From positions 1 to 64,000 of the forward strand of contig NZ_CP107901.1 in NCBI RefSeq assembly GCF_036013915.1: a stretch of DNA of 64,000 bases. The letters are read 5' to 3'. Of this stretch, positions 38,962 through 48,688 are shown one piece after another (the stretch's first letter is position 1; the number at the start of each line of letters is the position of its first letter). This stretch comes from Streptomyces sp. NBC_00464 (GTDB lineage Bacteria; Actinomycetota; Actinomycetes; Streptomycetales; Streptomycetaceae). The translations under genes were made by a program, and so were the position numbers. Under the pieces are notes generated by a model. It worked only from the letters and a program-made list of their open reading frames with translations, was not told where the DNA came from and ran no database searches.

Positions 38962-40956
38962 ATGAACAGCCGTCTTGCGATCGAGGACGTCTCACCGGTG
39001 GTAGACCTCGCGAACGCCCGTGCCAAGGCAGTGGTCGACGAGCGGCTGCCGGTCTCGGCCACGGTGTGGCGCGAGGGGCACGGAGCCCTCGGCGCCGCCG
39101 TCCTGTGGTCGGGCCCGGACGGCGCCCTCAGCGAGGTCCCGATGTCCGTGCTCGAAGCGGACAGCGACCGCTGGACGGCGGACGTGGTGGCCGACCGGAC
39201 GGGCGAGTGGACCTTCCGCATCATGGCGTGGGCCGACCCCTGGGCATCCTGGCTCGGGGCCGTCGAGGCCCGGGTCCGGGACGGCCAGGAGCTCGCCCCG
39301 GTGGACCGCGAGGACGGTGCCGCACTGCTGTACCGCGCCGCCGACGTGCTCACCGACACCCTCACCGGTACGGACGCCGCCGGCCCGCTGCCCGGCGCCC
39401 GCGTGCTGCGGGGCGCCGACACCCTCTACGCTGCCGCCGCCGCCCTGCGCGCCGCCCGCACCACGGACGCCGCACTGGCGGCACTGTCCGGGCCGGTCCG
39501 CGATGTGATGGCGGGCGCGCCGCTGCGCGAAGCGCTGACGCTGGGGCGCGGACACCGGGTGCGGGTCGAGCGGCACCGCGCACTGTTCGGCAGCTGGTAC
39601 GAGTTCTTCCCCCGCTCCACCGGGGGTCGGGACCTCGACGGCGTCCCCGTGCACGGCACCTTCCGTACCGCCGCACGGGAACTGCCGCGCATCGCGCGCA
39701 TGGGCTTCGACATCGTCTACCTGCCGCCGATCCACCCGATCGGTGAGGTGGCCCGCAAGGGGCCGAACAACGCCCTCACCGCACAGCCGCACGATGTCGG
39801 CTCGCCCTGGGCCGTCGGCTCCCGCAGCGGCGGGCACGACGCGGTCCATCCGCAGCTGGGCACCCTCGCCGACTTCGACGCCTTCGTGGCGGCGGCCGCC
39901 GACGCCGGCCTGGAGGTCGCGCTCGATCTCGCCCTGCAGTGCGCCCCGGACCACCCCTGGGTGGACGCGCACCCCGAATGGTTCACCCACCGGTCCGACG
40001 GAAGCATCGCCTGCGCCGAGAATCCCCCCAAGATGTACGAGGACATCTTCCCCCTCGACTTCGACAGCGACCCGGAGGGCCTGTTCGCCGAGGTCGTGCG
40101 GACCGTACTGTTCTGGGCCGGCCGGGGCGTGCGCGCGTTCCGGGTGGACAACCCGCACACCAAGCCGCCCGGCTTCTGGCACCGGCTGATCGAGACCCTC
40201 CAGCGGACCGACCCCGACCTGCTCTTTCTCGCGGAGGCGTTCACCCGCGCCACCGTGCAGCACGGGCTGTCCAAACGGGGCTTCAGCCAGACGTACACCT
40301 ACTTCACCTGGTGCGACACCCAGCGTGAGCTGACCGACTACCTCACCGAACTGACCGGGGACGCGGCCGCCTGGATGCGGCCGAACTTCTTCGTCAACAC
40401 CCCGGACATCCTCCCGGACAGCCTCCGGGACGCACCGCCCGCCGCGTTCGCGCTGCGTGCCGCACTGGCCGCCACCCTCTCACCCAGCTGGGGCATGTAC
40501 GCCGGCTTCGAGCTGTACGAGAACCAGGCGCTGGAGCCCGGCAGCGAGGAGTACCTGGACTCGGAGAAGTACGAACTGCGCCCCCGCGACTTCGCGGCGC
40601 ACCGGTCCCTGGAGCCATGGATCGGCACGCTCAACCGGCTCCGCCGCGCTCACCCGGCGCTTCAGCAACTGCGCCACCTGCACTTCCACCCGGTGGACAA
40701 CGACCAGATCCTCGCCTACTCCAAGAGCGATCCGGTCACGGGCGACACCGTGCTGTGCGTCGTCACCCTGAACCCCCTCCGCACCGAGCAGGCCACGGTC
40801 CGGCTCGACATGTCCGCCCTGGGACGGGACCCCACGGCGCGCATCAGGGCGACCGAGGAGATCACCGGCCAGACCGTCGAGCTGGGGCCCGCCCTCGACA
40901 TCAAGGTCGACCCGCAGCAGTCCGTCGCCCACGTCTTCACCTGGAGAGTCCGTTGA
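38962..40956 (+). CDS. glgE: GlgE: alpha-1,4-glucan:maltose-1-phosphate maltosyltransferase
   Basis: The protein has 664 residues and an ATG start with GAGGGAGGCAG upstream. Family marks in order are [58 protein letters not shown] and [12 protein letters not shown]. The GH13 nucleophile lies in [14 protein letters not shown], the acid in FLAEAFT, and the third acid in [11 protein letters not shown]. It extends linear alpha-1,4-glucan from maltose-1-phosphate. Start of a coupled operon: its stop overlaps the treS start (TTGA), and maltokinase follows. Chromosomal Streptomyces copies are usually followed by the branching enzyme glgB, which is absent here. Confidence 0.92.
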   Translation: MNSRLAIEDVSPVVDLANARAKAVVDERLPVSATVWREGHGALGAAVLWSGPDGALSEVPMSVLEADSDRWTADVVADRTGEWTFRIMAWADPWASWLGAVEARVRDGQELAPVDREDGAALLYRAADVLTDTLTGTDAAGPLPGARVLRGADTLYAAAAALRAARTTDAALAALSGPVRDVMAGAPLREALTLGRGHRVRVERHRALFGSWYEFFPRSTGGRDLDGVPVHGTFRTAARELPRIARMGFDIVYLPPIHPIGEVARKGPNNALTAQPHDVGSPWAVGSRSGGHDAVHPQLGTLADFDAFVAAAADAGLEVALDLALQCAPDHPWVDAHPEWFTHRSDGSIACAENPPKMYEDIFPLDFDSDPEGLFAEVVRTVLFWAGRGVRAFRVDNPHTKPPGFWHRLIETLQRTDPDLLFLAEAFTRATVQHGLSKRGFSQTYTYFTWCDTQRELTDYLTELTGDAAAWMRPNFFVNTPDILPDSLRDAPPAAFALRAALAATLSPSWGMYAGFELYENQALEPGSEEYLDSEKYELRPRDFAAHRSLEPWIGTLNRLRRAHPALQQLRHLHFHPVDNDQILAYSKSDPVTGDTVLCVVTLNPLRTEQATVRLDMSALGRDPTARIRATEEITGQTVELGPALDIKVDPQQSVAHVFTWRVR

Positions 40957-42701
40957 CCCCGTCACCTCTGCCGCCGCACGGCACCACGAAGCACACCGCA
41001 GCGCCCGCCCTCCGCAAGGCGAGCGTGCTGCCCGTCGAGCCGCAGTGGTACAAGCAGGCGGTGTTCTACGAAGTGCTGGTCGGCACCTTCCAGGACAGCA
41101 ACGGCGACGGTGTCGGCGACCTCTCCGGGCTGCGGCAGCGTCTGGACTACCTGCAGTGGCTGGGCGTGGACTGCCTCTGGCTGCCCCCGTTCTACTGCTC
41201 GCCGCTGCGCGACGGCGGGTACGACATCGCCGACTACCGTCTGCTGAGACCGGAGTTCGGCACCATCGACGACTTCGTCGGACTGCTCGACGCCGCCCAC
41301 CGGCGCGGCATTCGCGTCATCACCGACATGGTCATGAACCACACCAGCGACCAGCACCGGTGGTTCCAGGAGTCGCGGCGCGACCCGGACGGCCCCTACG
41401 GCGACTTCTACGTGTGGGCCGACGACGACACCCGCTATGCCGACGCCCGGATCATCTTCACGGACACCGAGACCTCCAACTGGGCCTTCGACCCGGTCCG
41501 CAAGCAGTACTACTGGCACCGGTTCTTCTCCCACCAGCCGGACCTCAACTACGAGAACCCCGCCGTGCGCGAAGCCATGCTCGACGCGCTGCGCTTCTGG
41601 CTCGACCTGGGCGTGGACGGATTCCGGCTGGACGCCGTGCCGTACCTGTACGCGAAGGAGGGCACCAACGGCGAGAACCTGCCCGAGACCCACGCGTTCC
41701 TCAAGACCGTGCGCAAGGTCGTGGACGACGAGTACCCCGGCCGGGTGCTGCTCGCCGAGGCCAACCAGCGCCCCGACGAGATCACCGACTACTTCGGTGA
41801 CTACTCCGCCGGCGGGGACGAATGCCAGATGGCGTTCCACTTCCCCCTCATGCCCCGCATCTTCATGGCGGTGAGCAACGAGTCGGCCCGGCCCCTGTCC
41901 GAGATCCTCGCGAAGACCCCGGCGATCCCGGACACCTGCCAGTGGGGCATCTTCCTGCGCAACCACGACGAGCTGACGCTCGAAATGGTCACGGACGAAG
42001 AGCGCGACTCCATGTACAAGCACTACGCCAAGGACCCGAGGATGCGGGCCAACGTCGGCATCCGGCGCCGGCTCGCCACGCTCCTGGACGGCGACCGCAA
42101 CCAGATCGAACTGTGCACCGCACTGCTGCTGTCCCTGCCCGGATCCCCCGTCCTGTACTACGGGGACGAGATCGGCATGGGCGACAACATCTGGCTGGGC
42201 GACCGGGACGCCGTACGCACCCCCATGCAGTGGACTCCGGACCGCAACGCCGGATTCTCCACCGCCGATCCCGGGCGGCTCCACCTGCCCGTACTGATGG
42301 ACCCGGTGTACGGACACCAGGCGGTCAACGTCGAGAGCCAGCAGCGGGCCGCGGCATCCCTGCTGCACTGGACCCACTCCATGCTGGCGGCCCGGCGCCG
42401 CCACCCGGCCTTCGGGCTCGGCGACTTCCAGGAGGTCGCCACCACCAACGAGGCGGCCTTCGCCTATGTGCGCAGCCACACCGCCGAGGACGGCAGCACG
42501 GACGTCGTGCTGTGCGTCAACAACCTCTCCCGCCACCCGCAGCCGGTGGGCCTCGACCTCAGCGCCTGGCAGGGAGCCGTGCCCGTCGAGCTGATCGGAG
42601 GGGTCGCCTTCCCCCGGGTCGACGGAACTCCCTACCCGCTCACGCTCAAGGGCCGGGGCGTCTACTGGCTTTCGCTCACGTCGGACGGAAGCACCGAGTG
42701 A
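40953..42701 (+). CDS. treS: Trehalose synthase (maltose alpha-D-glucosyltransferase)
   Basis: The protein has 582 residues. The start is TTG overlapping the glgE stop, with GGAGAG upstream; the frame is also open further 5' inside glgE but that is a shadow. The GH13 features are [52 protein letters not shown], nucleophile [16 protein letters not shown], acid [11 protein letters not shown] and [14 protein letters not shown]. It interconverts trehalose and maltose, feeding maltose to the kinase that follows. Its stop overlaps the maltokinase start (GTGA). No fused maltokinase domain is present, so kinase activity comes from the separate gene. Confidence 0.92.
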   Translation: MTPSPLPPHGTTKHTAAPALRKASVLPVEPQWYKQAVFYEVLVGTFQDSNGDGVGDLSGLRQRLDYLQWLGVDCLWLPPFYCSPLRDGGYDIADYRLLRPEFGTIDDFVGLLDAAHRRGIRVITDMVMNHTSDQHRWFQESRRDPDGPYGDFYVWADDDTRYADARIIFTDTETSNWAFDPVRKQYYWHRFFSHQPDLNYENPAVREAMLDALRFWLDLGVDGFRLDAVPYLYAKEGTNGENLPETHAFLKTVRKVVDDEYPGRVLLAEANQRPDEITDYFGDYSAGGDECQMAFHFPLMPRIFMAVSNESARPLSEILAKTPAIPDTCQWGIFLRNHDELTLEMVTDEERDSMYKHYAKDPRMRANVGIRRRLATLLDGDRNQIELCTALLLSLPGSPVLYYGDEIGMGDNIWLGDRDAVRTPMQWTPDRNAGFSTADPGRLHLPVLMDPVYGHQAVNVESQQRAAASLLHWTHSMLAARRRHPAFGLGDFQEVATTNEAAFAYVRSHTAEDGSTDVVLCVNNLSRHPQPVGLDLSAWQGAVPVELIGGVAFPRVDGTPYPLTLKGRGVYWLSLTSDGSTE

Positions 42702-44041
42702 CCGTCGACCTCACCACGTTCCAGGAACGACTGGAACACGTGCTGACCGGGTGGCTGCCCTGGCAGCGGTGGTACGGCAGCAAGGGGCGCCCCCTGGACC
42801 GGGTCCGCATCGTGCGCACCACCGAATTCGCCGACGCCCTGCGCACCGGCGGGCCGCGCGGCGTCATCCTCCTGCTGCGCACCGGCTTCGCCGACGCGGG
42901 AGCCCCCGAGTACTACCAGGTCCCGCTCGGCATCAGGACCGTGATCGGGCAGGAGCTGGAGCCGTACGTCATCGCGGGCCTGGACGATCTGCTGGTCTAC
43001 GAGGCGGTCGGGGACAACGAACTGGTCGCCGGACTCCTGGACCTGGCCGGGGCGCGGCCCCGCCTGCCGGGGTCCGCCGCGCCCAGCAGGCCACTGGGCG
43101 TGGAGCAGAGCAACACCTCGGTCGTGGTCGACGAACGCTACCTCCTGAAGATCTTCCGGCGGATCGGCGCCGGGACCAACCCCGAGCTCGAAGTGCCCCA
43201 GGCCCTGGCGCCCACCGCGAACCGGCACATCACGGCGGTACGCGGAGCGGTCGAGGGCGAGCTCGACGGCGAGCCCGTCACCTATGCCACCGTGCAGGAC
43301 TTCCTGCCCGCGGCGACCGACGGCTGGGCCGCCGCGCTCGACGCCCGGCGCAGCCCGGCCGCCGACAGCTTCGCCCACGACGCCCGGGCCATGGGCGAGG
43401 CCCTGGCGCGCGTGCACCACGACCTCGCGGAGCAGCTCGGCACCCGGCCCACCGGGCCCACCGAGCTCGCCCTGCTGGCCGACCGGTTCACCGTGCTGCT
43501 GGACTCCGCGGTCCGGCGCGTCGACGCCCTGCGCCCCTTCCGGACACCGCTGCGCTCCGCCTTCGCCCGGCTGACCGGGGTGACTTCGGCGCCGCCCGCT
43601 CAGCGCGTGCACGGTGATCTGCACCTGGCGCAGATGCTGCGGTCGTCCGGGCGGTGGATGCTCGTGGACTTCGAGGGGGAGCCCCAGCTGCCGATGACCG
43701 AACGCGTCGCCCGCCATCTGCCCCTGCGTGACGTGGCGGGCATGCTCCGCTCGTTCGACTACGCGGCGCAGTCCTCCACCGGTTCCTCCAGCGGTTCCTC
43801 CACCGGGGCGTCGGCCTGGTCCGGCGTGTGCGGCGACGCCTTCTGCGCGGGATACGCGCGGGTGTCGGGCCAGGACCCCCGGCAGTACAGCGTGCTGCTG
43901 CGGGCCCACGTTCTGGCCAGGGCCATTCACGAATTGATGTACGAAATAGACAACCGGCCGGAGCGGGCCCCGCTTCCACTTCAATCAATAGGACGACTCG
44001 TGGCCGAATGCGGCACTACCGTCGGAGAACACACATGGTGA
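42698..44041 (+). CDS. mak: Maltokinase (Mak/Pep2)
   Basis: This 447-residue protein begins at GTG. It carries the N-terminal [18 protein letters not shown] cap and a bacterial kinase-like fold: [20 protein letters not shown] (nucleotide lobe), catalytic [12 protein letters not shown] with the Asp in HGD, and [12 protein letters not shown] with the metal Asp. It phosphorylates maltose to maltose-1-phosphate, the donor for GlgE, completing the trehalose-to-glucan route TreS-Mak-GlgE. A Ser/Gly-rich stretch ([14 protein letters not shown]) interrupts the C-terminal part. The last bases overlap the start of a TetR gene by seven bases, an unexpected coupling of metabolism and regulator. Confidence 0.88.
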   Translation: MTVDLTTFQERLEHVLTGWLPWQRWYGSKGRPLDRVRIVRTTEFADALRTGGPRGVILLLRTGFADAGAPEYYQVPLGIRTVIGQELEPYVIAGLDDLLVYEAVGDNELVAGLLDLAGARPRLPGSAAPSRPLGVEQSNTSVVVDERYLLKIFRRIGAGTNPELEVPQALAPTANRHITAVRGAVEGELDGEPVTYATVQDFLPAATDGWAAALDARRSPAADSFAHDARAMGEALARVHHDLAEQLGTRPTGPTELALLADRFTVLLDSAVRRVDALRPFRTPLRSAFARLTGVTSAPPAQRVHGDLHLAQMLRSSGRWMLVDFEGEPQLPMTERVARHLPLRDVAGMLRSFDYAAQSSTGSSSGSSTGASAWSGVCGDAFCAGYARVSGQDPRQYSVLLRAHVLARAIHELMYEIDNRPERAPLPLQSIGRLVAECGTTVGEHTW

Positions 44042-44688
44042 AGCAGGAACGCGCCGTGCGGACCAGGAATACCGTAATCATGGCAGCGGCTGCGGAATTC
44101 TACGAGCACGGGTACCAGGGAACCTCGCTCTCCCGGATCTCCAAAGCCGCCGACATGTCCATGGGGGCGGTGACCTTCCACTTCGCGACCAAGGACGAAC
44201 TGGCGGACGCGGTCCGGGAGCGCGGGGCCGCAGCCACCGCGGCGGCGGTGACGGAGGTGTCGGGCCGGCCGACACCGGCCCTGTACCGGGGAGTCGGCCT
44301 GACGGTGGTCCTGGCCCGGCTCCTGGAGGACGACCTGGCCGTACGGGCCTCGGCCCGCCTCGAACGGGAGAACGCCGGGACCGTGCCCGCCTGGTCGTCG
44401 CTCTGGCAGCCCGAACTGCACAGACTGCTCGCCGGAGCGCAGGACCACGACGCGCTGCGGCACGGCACGGACCTGGGCACGGTCACCTCGCTGGCAGCCC
44501 ACCTGCTTGCCGGGGCGGAGGCGCACGTGCGCTGCCAGGGCGAGGCAGGGGCCGGGGCGCGGCAGGGCGCGGCCGTGCAGCTCGCCCAGATATGGGAGCT
44601 GGTGCTGCGCGGAATCTCCCTCCGTCCGGAGGAGGACGGCCGCGGCTCCGGCACGGCACGGGGGAGTTCCGCAGAATTGCCCAAGTAG
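44035..44688 (+). CDS. TetR-family regulator, GBL pseudo-receptor-like
   Basis: This 217-residue protein starts at ATG with CGGAGAAC upstream, inside the maltokinase end. The TetR helix-turn-helix is SLSRISKAADMSMGAVTFHF followed by ATKDELADAV. The layout and the VRTRNTVIMAAAAEFYEHGY start are those of GBL receptors and their ligand-blind homologues. The ligand domain has Trp residues in PAWSSLWQPEL but lacks the exact Y..WH segment of the receptor at 24626. In several Streptomyces a second such protein acts as a late repressor bound by antibiotics. Likely targets are the operator-like sites at 24579, 30017 and 45802. Confidence 0.75.
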   Translation: MVKQERAVRTRNTVIMAAAAEFYEHGYQGTSLSRISKAADMSMGAVTFHFATKDELADAVRERGAAATAAAVTEVSGRPTPALYRGVGLTVVLARLLEDDLAVRASARLERENAGTVPAWSSLWQPELHRLLAGAQDHDALRHGTDLGTVTSLAAHLLAGAEAHVRCQGEAGAGARQGAAVQLAQIWELVLRGISLRPEEDGRGSGTARGSSAELPK

Positions 44689-44744
44689 GTGAGGATCAAG
44701 CTTTCGGCACCCTGATTCCGGGTGGCGTTGCATATCTTCATCTC

Positions 44745-45695
44745 ATGAATTCCACTCCTGCCCGGATAACCAAAGCGGTCATTCCAGTGGCTGGTCTCGG
44801 TACGCGCTTCCTCCCGGCGACCAAGGCCACCCCCAAGGAAATGCTCCCGGTGGTGGACAAGCCGGCGATTCAGTACGTCGTCGAGGAAGCGGTCTCCGCC
44901 GGGATGAGCGACGTGCTCATGGTGACGGGGCGCAACAAGCGCCCGCTGGAAGACCACTTCGACCGGAACTACGAGCTCGAGGAGACGCTGCGCCGCAAGG
45001 GCGACAACGACAAACTCGAGCGCGCGTGCGCCCCCACCGACCTGGGTGACATCCACTACGTCCGCCAGGGGGACCCCCTCGGCCTGGGGCACGCGGTGCT
45101 CTGCGCCGCCCCGCACGTCGGGCACGAGCCCTTCGCCGTCCTGCTCGGCGACGACCTCATCGACCCCCGCGACCCGCTGCTGAGCCGGATGACCGAGATC
45201 CGCGCACAGTACGGCGGGAGCGTCGTGGCCCTGATGGAGGTCGACCCCGGCCAGATCCATCTGTACGGCTGCGCCGCGGTGGAGCGGACCGCGGACGGCG
45301 ACACCGTACGCATCACCGATCTGATCGAGAAGCCGGCTCCGGGGGAGGCCCCGAGCAACTACGCGGTCATCGGCCGCTATGTCCTGGACCCGGAGATCTT
45401 CGACGTGCTGCGCGGGACCGAGCCCGGACGCGGTGGTGAGATCCAGCTGACGGACGCGCTGCGCGAACTGAGTACGGGGACCATGGGCGGACCGGTGCAC
45501 GGTGTGGTGTTCTCCGGACGCCGTTACGACACCGGTGACCGGGCCGACTATCTGCGCGCCACCGTGCGGCTGGCCTGTGAACGCAAGGACCTCGGGCCCG
45601 AGTTCCGGTCGTGGCTGCACGCGTTCGTGGCCGCCGACACCGGTGGCAGGCCCGACATTGCTGCCGGCCCCGGTCTGCTCCGGCCGGCCGCCTGA
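44745..45695 (+). CDS. galU: UTP-glucose-1-phosphate uridylyltransferase
   Basis: The protein has 316 residues and an ATG start (MNSTPARITKAVIPVAGLGT). The signature GLGTRFLPATKATPKEMLPV and VDKPAIQYVVEEAVSAG are diagnostic of bacterial GalU, followed by VLLGDDLID and DLIEKPAPGEAPSNYAVIGR. It makes UDP-glucose for nucleotide sugars or trehalose synthesis. It lies 56 bases after the TetR gene and is probably the last gene of the glgE operon. Streptomyces has a chromosomal galU, so a second copy here points to a dedicated supply for a local pathway. Confidence 0.9.
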   Translation: MNSTPARITKAVIPVAGLGTRFLPATKATPKEMLPVVDKPAIQYVVEEAVSAGMSDVLMVTGRNKRPLEDHFDRNYELEETLRRKGDNDKLERACAPTDLGDIHYVRQGDPLGLGHAVLCAAPHVGHEPFAVLLGDDLIDPRDPLLSRMTEIRAQYGGSVVALMEVDPGQIHLYGCAAVERTADGDTVRITDLIEKPAPGEAPSNYAVIGRYVLDPEIFDVLRGTEPGRGGEIQLTDALRELSTGTMGGPVHGVVFSGRRYDTGDRADYLRATVRLACERKDLGPEFRSWLHAFVAADTGGRPDIAAGPGLLRPAA

Positions 45696-45705
45696 TCACG
45701 ACGGC

Positions 45706-45743
45706 CGGGTGTGCAACCGGGGAGATGCCCAGTTGCACACCCG
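45706..45743. promoter_or_regulatory. 12-bp perfect inverted repeat between galU and the StrR-like gene
   Basis: Arms CGGGTGTGCAAC and GTTGCACACCCG are separated by 14 bases, starting 10 bases after the galU stop. No T-run follows, so it may be an operator rather than a simple terminator. Confidence 0.45.
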
Positions 45744-45764
45744 CCGTACGGGTGCCTCTTCGGG

Positions 45765-45779
45765 AAGTTGCCAAGGTCG
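45765..45779. promoter_or_regulatory. Repeated box AAGTTGCCAAGGTCG
   Basis: It differs by one base from AAGTTGCCGAGGTCG at 38863-38877 in the divergent promoter of the sugar operons. A shared regulator, perhaps the StrR-like protein encoded just downstream, could bind both. Confidence 0.35.
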
Positions 45780-45801
45780 TCCCGGGCAGCCGTCGCAGTA
45801 G

Positions 45802-45820
45802 AACATACCGAACGTTCTTT
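45802..45820. promoter_or_regulatory. GBL-receptor operator-like site (ARE-like) 3
   Basis: AACATACCGAACGTTCTTT forms the inverted repeat AGAACAT-ACCGA-ACGTTCT (45800-45818, one mismatch). It lies 90 bases upstream of the StrR-like regulator and matches the sites at 24579 and 30017. This is the best-formed palindrome of the three. Confidence 0.6.
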
Positions 45821-45909
45821 ACGTAACGTGTTTCCCGTCGCACCGCCGTCGCTTCGGCAGGAGCGACGGCCGGCCTCACCGTTCTCCAGCCCTTGGGGGT
45901 GCATTCAGC

Positions 45910-47040
45910 ATGGCCACCACCACTCGTCCGGACACCCCGCCGCAGTCCTGCCCGGAGGTCCGGGCGCGGGCAGCGGTCTCGCCGCAAGCGCCTTCGTACC
46001 AGGTCCCGTTGGGTGTGCTGCTGGCTGCGGACTCGCCCCGGACGACGGGAGAGAACCTCGCGCACGCCCGCACCCTCGCGGCGAGTGAGACCGCGCTCCC
46101 GCCGATCCTCGTGCACCGCCCCACCATGCGGATCATCGACGGCACGCACCGGGTACGTGCGGCCATCCTGCGCCAGCAGGCCGTGATCGAGGCGCAGTTC
46201 TTCGACGGAACGCCCGAGGAGGCCTTCGTCCTTGCGGTCGAGTCCAACACCACCCATGGTCTGGCACTCACCCTCGCGGACCGGACGGCAGCCGCCGCCC
46301 GGATTCTGATCACCCACCCTCAGTGGTCGGACCGGGCCGTCGCCGCCCGGACCGGGCTCGCGGCCAAGACGGTCGGCGCACTTCGCCGGCCCCTGCCGCA
46401 GCAGGCCGCGCCCGCCTCACCCCCGCCCGTGACCGCGCCGGCCCCGCCACCGGCCCCGCCCGCGGTCGTGGTCGTGGATCAGGCCCCGGCTCCCGTCGCG
46501 GCCCCGGAACCGGCTCCGACCGCATCGGCCCCGCCCGCACCGGCCGCATCCGGAACCGCCCGCATAGGCCGGGACGGGCGGATCCGTCCGTTGAGTACCG
46601 CGGAGGGCCGGCGCGAGGCCGCCCGGCTGATCGCCGCAGACCCCGGCGCCTCGCTGCGTCAGATAGCGCGGCGGGCCGGAGTCTCGGCGGGCACGGTGCG
46701 CGACGTGCGTCGGCGGGCCGGGCTGGGCGAGGACCCGGTGCCGCCGAGGATGCGCGAGCGCGAACCGGCAGTGTCCGCACCGGACCCGCCCGCTGCCCCC
46801 GGCCCGCGGGTGGACCTCGACTCGCTCGTCAGGAACCTGTGCCGGGACCCCGCGCTGCGGCAGAGCGACAACGGACGTCTGCTGCTGCGGATGCTCGACC
46901 TGCACGTGGCCGGCACCCGTGACCTTCCGCGGATCCTTGCCGCGGTTCCCGCACACCGCGCCGGCCTGGTCGCGGCCGCCGCGACCGAGTGCGCGAGGGC
47001 CTGGCAGGAGATGGCGGCCCGGCTGCGCCCGCCGTCGTAG
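45910..47040 (+). CDS. StrR-like ParB-domain pathway regulator
   Basis: The protein has 376 residues. A ParB/Srx-type N-terminal domain is visible at residues 30-125: TTGENLAHARTLAASETALP then ILVHRPTMRIIDGTHRVRAA. An Ala/Pro linker follows. A helix-turn-helix lies in REAARLIAADPGASLRQIAR then RAGVSAGTVRDVRRRAG. This arrangement belongs to the StrR family of pathway-specific activators, which switch on antibiotic gene clusters and are often controlled by GBL signalling. The GBL-type operator-like site upstream fits this model closely. No TTA codon was seen. The MFS exporter 83 bases downstream is a likely direct target or operon partner. Confidence 0.75.
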   Translation: MATTTRPDTPPQSCPEVRARAAVSPQAPSYQVPLGVLLAADSPRTTGENLAHARTLAASETALPPILVHRPTMRIIDGTHRVRAAILRQQAVIEAQFFDGTPEEAFVLAVESNTTHGLALTLADRTAAAARILITHPQWSDRAVAARTGLAAKTVGALRRPLPQQAAPASPPPVTAPAPPPAPPAVVVVDQAPAPVAAPEPAPTASAPPAPAASGTARIGRDGRIRPLSTAEGRREAARLIAADPGASLRQIARRAGVSAGTVRDVRRRAGLGEDPVPPRMREREPAVSAPDPPAAPGPRVDLDSLVRNLCRDPALRQSDNGRLLLRMLDLHVAGTRDLPRILAAVPAHRAGLVAAAATECARAWQEMAARLRPPS

Positions 47041-47123
47041 CACTCCGCAGGCCGGGCCGGCCACCACGCTTCCCCCCATGGAAGAACCCCGAAGTAGAAG
47101 CACCACGAGAGGACTCTCAAAAC

Positions 47124-48569
47124 ATGTCGGTCGTCGACGAAGTACAGACTTCCTCTGCGCAAGGAGACCCAGCGCCCACACGGATGACCGGGCGCATGCG
47201 CCTGGTTCTCGTCGTGCTGCTGGTGGCGCAGTTCATGCTGGCAGTGGACTTCTCCATCCTGAACGTGGCTCTGCCCGTCATCGGTGAGGGGCTCGGCTTC
47301 TCCCTGTCGAATCTGCAGTGGATCGCGACGGCGTTCGCCCTCAGTGCAGCCGGATTCACGCTGCTCTTCGGGCGGGTCGCGGACCTGTTCGGCCGTCGCC
47401 GGCTGTTCATGCTCGGCCTCGGCCTGCTGGGCCTCTCCTCCCTGGTCGGTGGCCTTTCCACCTCCCCGGAGATGCTGCTGATCGCCCGTGTCGCCCAGGG
47501 CCTCGCCACCGCGATGGTGACGCCCGCGGGTCTGTCACTGCTGACCACGTCCTTCCCCGAAGGGCCGCTCCGCGACCGGGCGCTCGGCCTGAACGGCGCC
47601 CTGATGTCGGCCGGTTTCACCACCGGCGCGATCCTGGGCGGTGTGCTCACCGACCTGCTGTCGTGGCGCTGGGCGTTCTTCATCAACGTCCCCGTAGCCC
47701 TGGCGGTGCTGCTGATCGCGCCCAGCGTGATCAAGGAGTCGCGTCCCGCGGTGCGCCCGAAGCTCGATGTGCCCGGCGCCGTGTCCGTCACCGTCGGTCT
47801 GCTGGCCCTCGTCTTCGGCCTCACCCAGGCCGGTGAGCACGGCTGGGGCTCGCCGACCGCGCTCATCTCGATGGCCGTCGGCGTGGTGCTGCTGATCGTC
47901 TTCTACGCGGTGGAGAGGCGTTCCCCGTCGCCGCTGGTCCCGGTCAGCGTCCTCAAGCGCCGTACGGTCGCCTGGGGCAACATCGCGGGACTGCTCGCGT
48001 TCATCACCGAGACCTCCCTGGTCTTCCTGATGACGCTCTACCTCCAGGAAGTCCTCGACTTCACCCCGCTGACGGCCGGTCTGTCCTTCGGCGTGCTGGG
48101 TGTGGGCACGGTCATCGGTGGTTCGCTGGCCGCCAAGGTCATCGAGAGGATCGGCACCAAGGCCACCCTGATCACCGGTGGTCTGCTCCAGGCAGCCGCC
48201 ACGATCGCCCTGTTCTCGCTGGGCGACGACCGGGCCTGGGTGTGGATGCTGCTGGTCGGGACGTTCCTCGGCGGCATCGGCAACATGCTGGTCATCGTCG
48301 GCTTCATGGTCACCGCCACCTCCGGTCTGCCGGACCACGAGCAGGGCATGGCGACCGGCCTGGCCACCATGACCCAGCAGGTCGGCATCACGATGGGCAC
48401 GCCCATCATGTCCGCCGTCGCCACCGGCCACATGGGTGGCCGGACGGGGTCGGACGCCGTACTCAGCGGTGTCGGGATCGCCGTCCTCGTCAACGGGGCG
48501 CTCGTGCTGCTCGGGGTCGTACTCGCCGCCGTCTTCCTGCGCGGCAAGAAGGCAACGGCCCGCGTCTGA
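47124..48569 (+). CDS. DHA2-type MFS drug exporter (14 TM)
   Basis: The protein has 481 residues and an ATG start with GAGAGGA upstream; the open frame further 5' is not coding. Fourteen hydrophobic helices are seen, starting LVLVVLLVAQFMLAVDFSIL with the DHA2 motif D..I.NVALP. Motif A is GRVADLFGRRRLFMLG and motif C is LMSAGFTTGAILGGVLTDLL. These proteins export drugs and secondary metabolites by proton antiport. Placement after the StrR-like gene suggests product export and self-resistance. A strong hairpin terminator follows. Confidence 0.88.
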   Translation: MSVVDEVQTSSAQGDPAPTRMTGRMRLVLVVLLVAQFMLAVDFSILNVALPVIGEGLGFSLSNLQWIATAFALSAAGFTLLFGRVADLFGRRRLFMLGLGLLGLSSLVGGLSTSPEMLLIARVAQGLATAMVTPAGLSLLTTSFPEGPLRDRALGLNGALMSAGFTTGAILGGVLTDLLSWRWAFFINVPVALAVLLIAPSVIKESRPAVRPKLDVPGAVSVTVGLLALVFGLTQAGEHGWGSPTALISMAVGVVLLIVFYAVERRSPSPLVPVSVLKRRTVAWGNIAGLLAFITETSLVFLMTLYLQEVLDFTPLTAGLSFGVLGVGTVIGGSLAAKVIERIGTKATLITGGLLQAAATIALFSLGDDRAWVWMLLVGTFLGGIGNMLVIVGFMVTATSGLPDHEQGMATGLATMTQQVGITMGTPIMSAVATGHMGGRTGSDAVLSGVGIAVLVNGALVLLGVVLAAVFLRGKKATARV

Positions 48570-48610
48570 CCCGCCCCTGCCGTGCGGTGAGACCGCCGGC
48601 CCGACGGCCA

Positions 48611-48651
48611 CGGGACCGGCGGGGCGTTCCCCCCACGCCCCGCCGGTCCCG
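48611..48651. terminator. Terminator after the DHA2 exporter
   Basis: A perfect 16-bp stem, CGGGACCGGCGGGGCG and its complement, encloses a nine-base loop 42 bases after the exporter stop. Confidence 0.65.
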
Positions 48652-48688
48652 CCCGTTCCCGTACCAGCACGCACAGGAAAGAGCACCG

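Noticed and set aside
41822..44041. 739-residue frame spanning treS and mak
   Set aside because: The first part is treS out of frame (Arg/Pro-rich); only the maltokinase portion from 42698 is real, so this is not a fusion.
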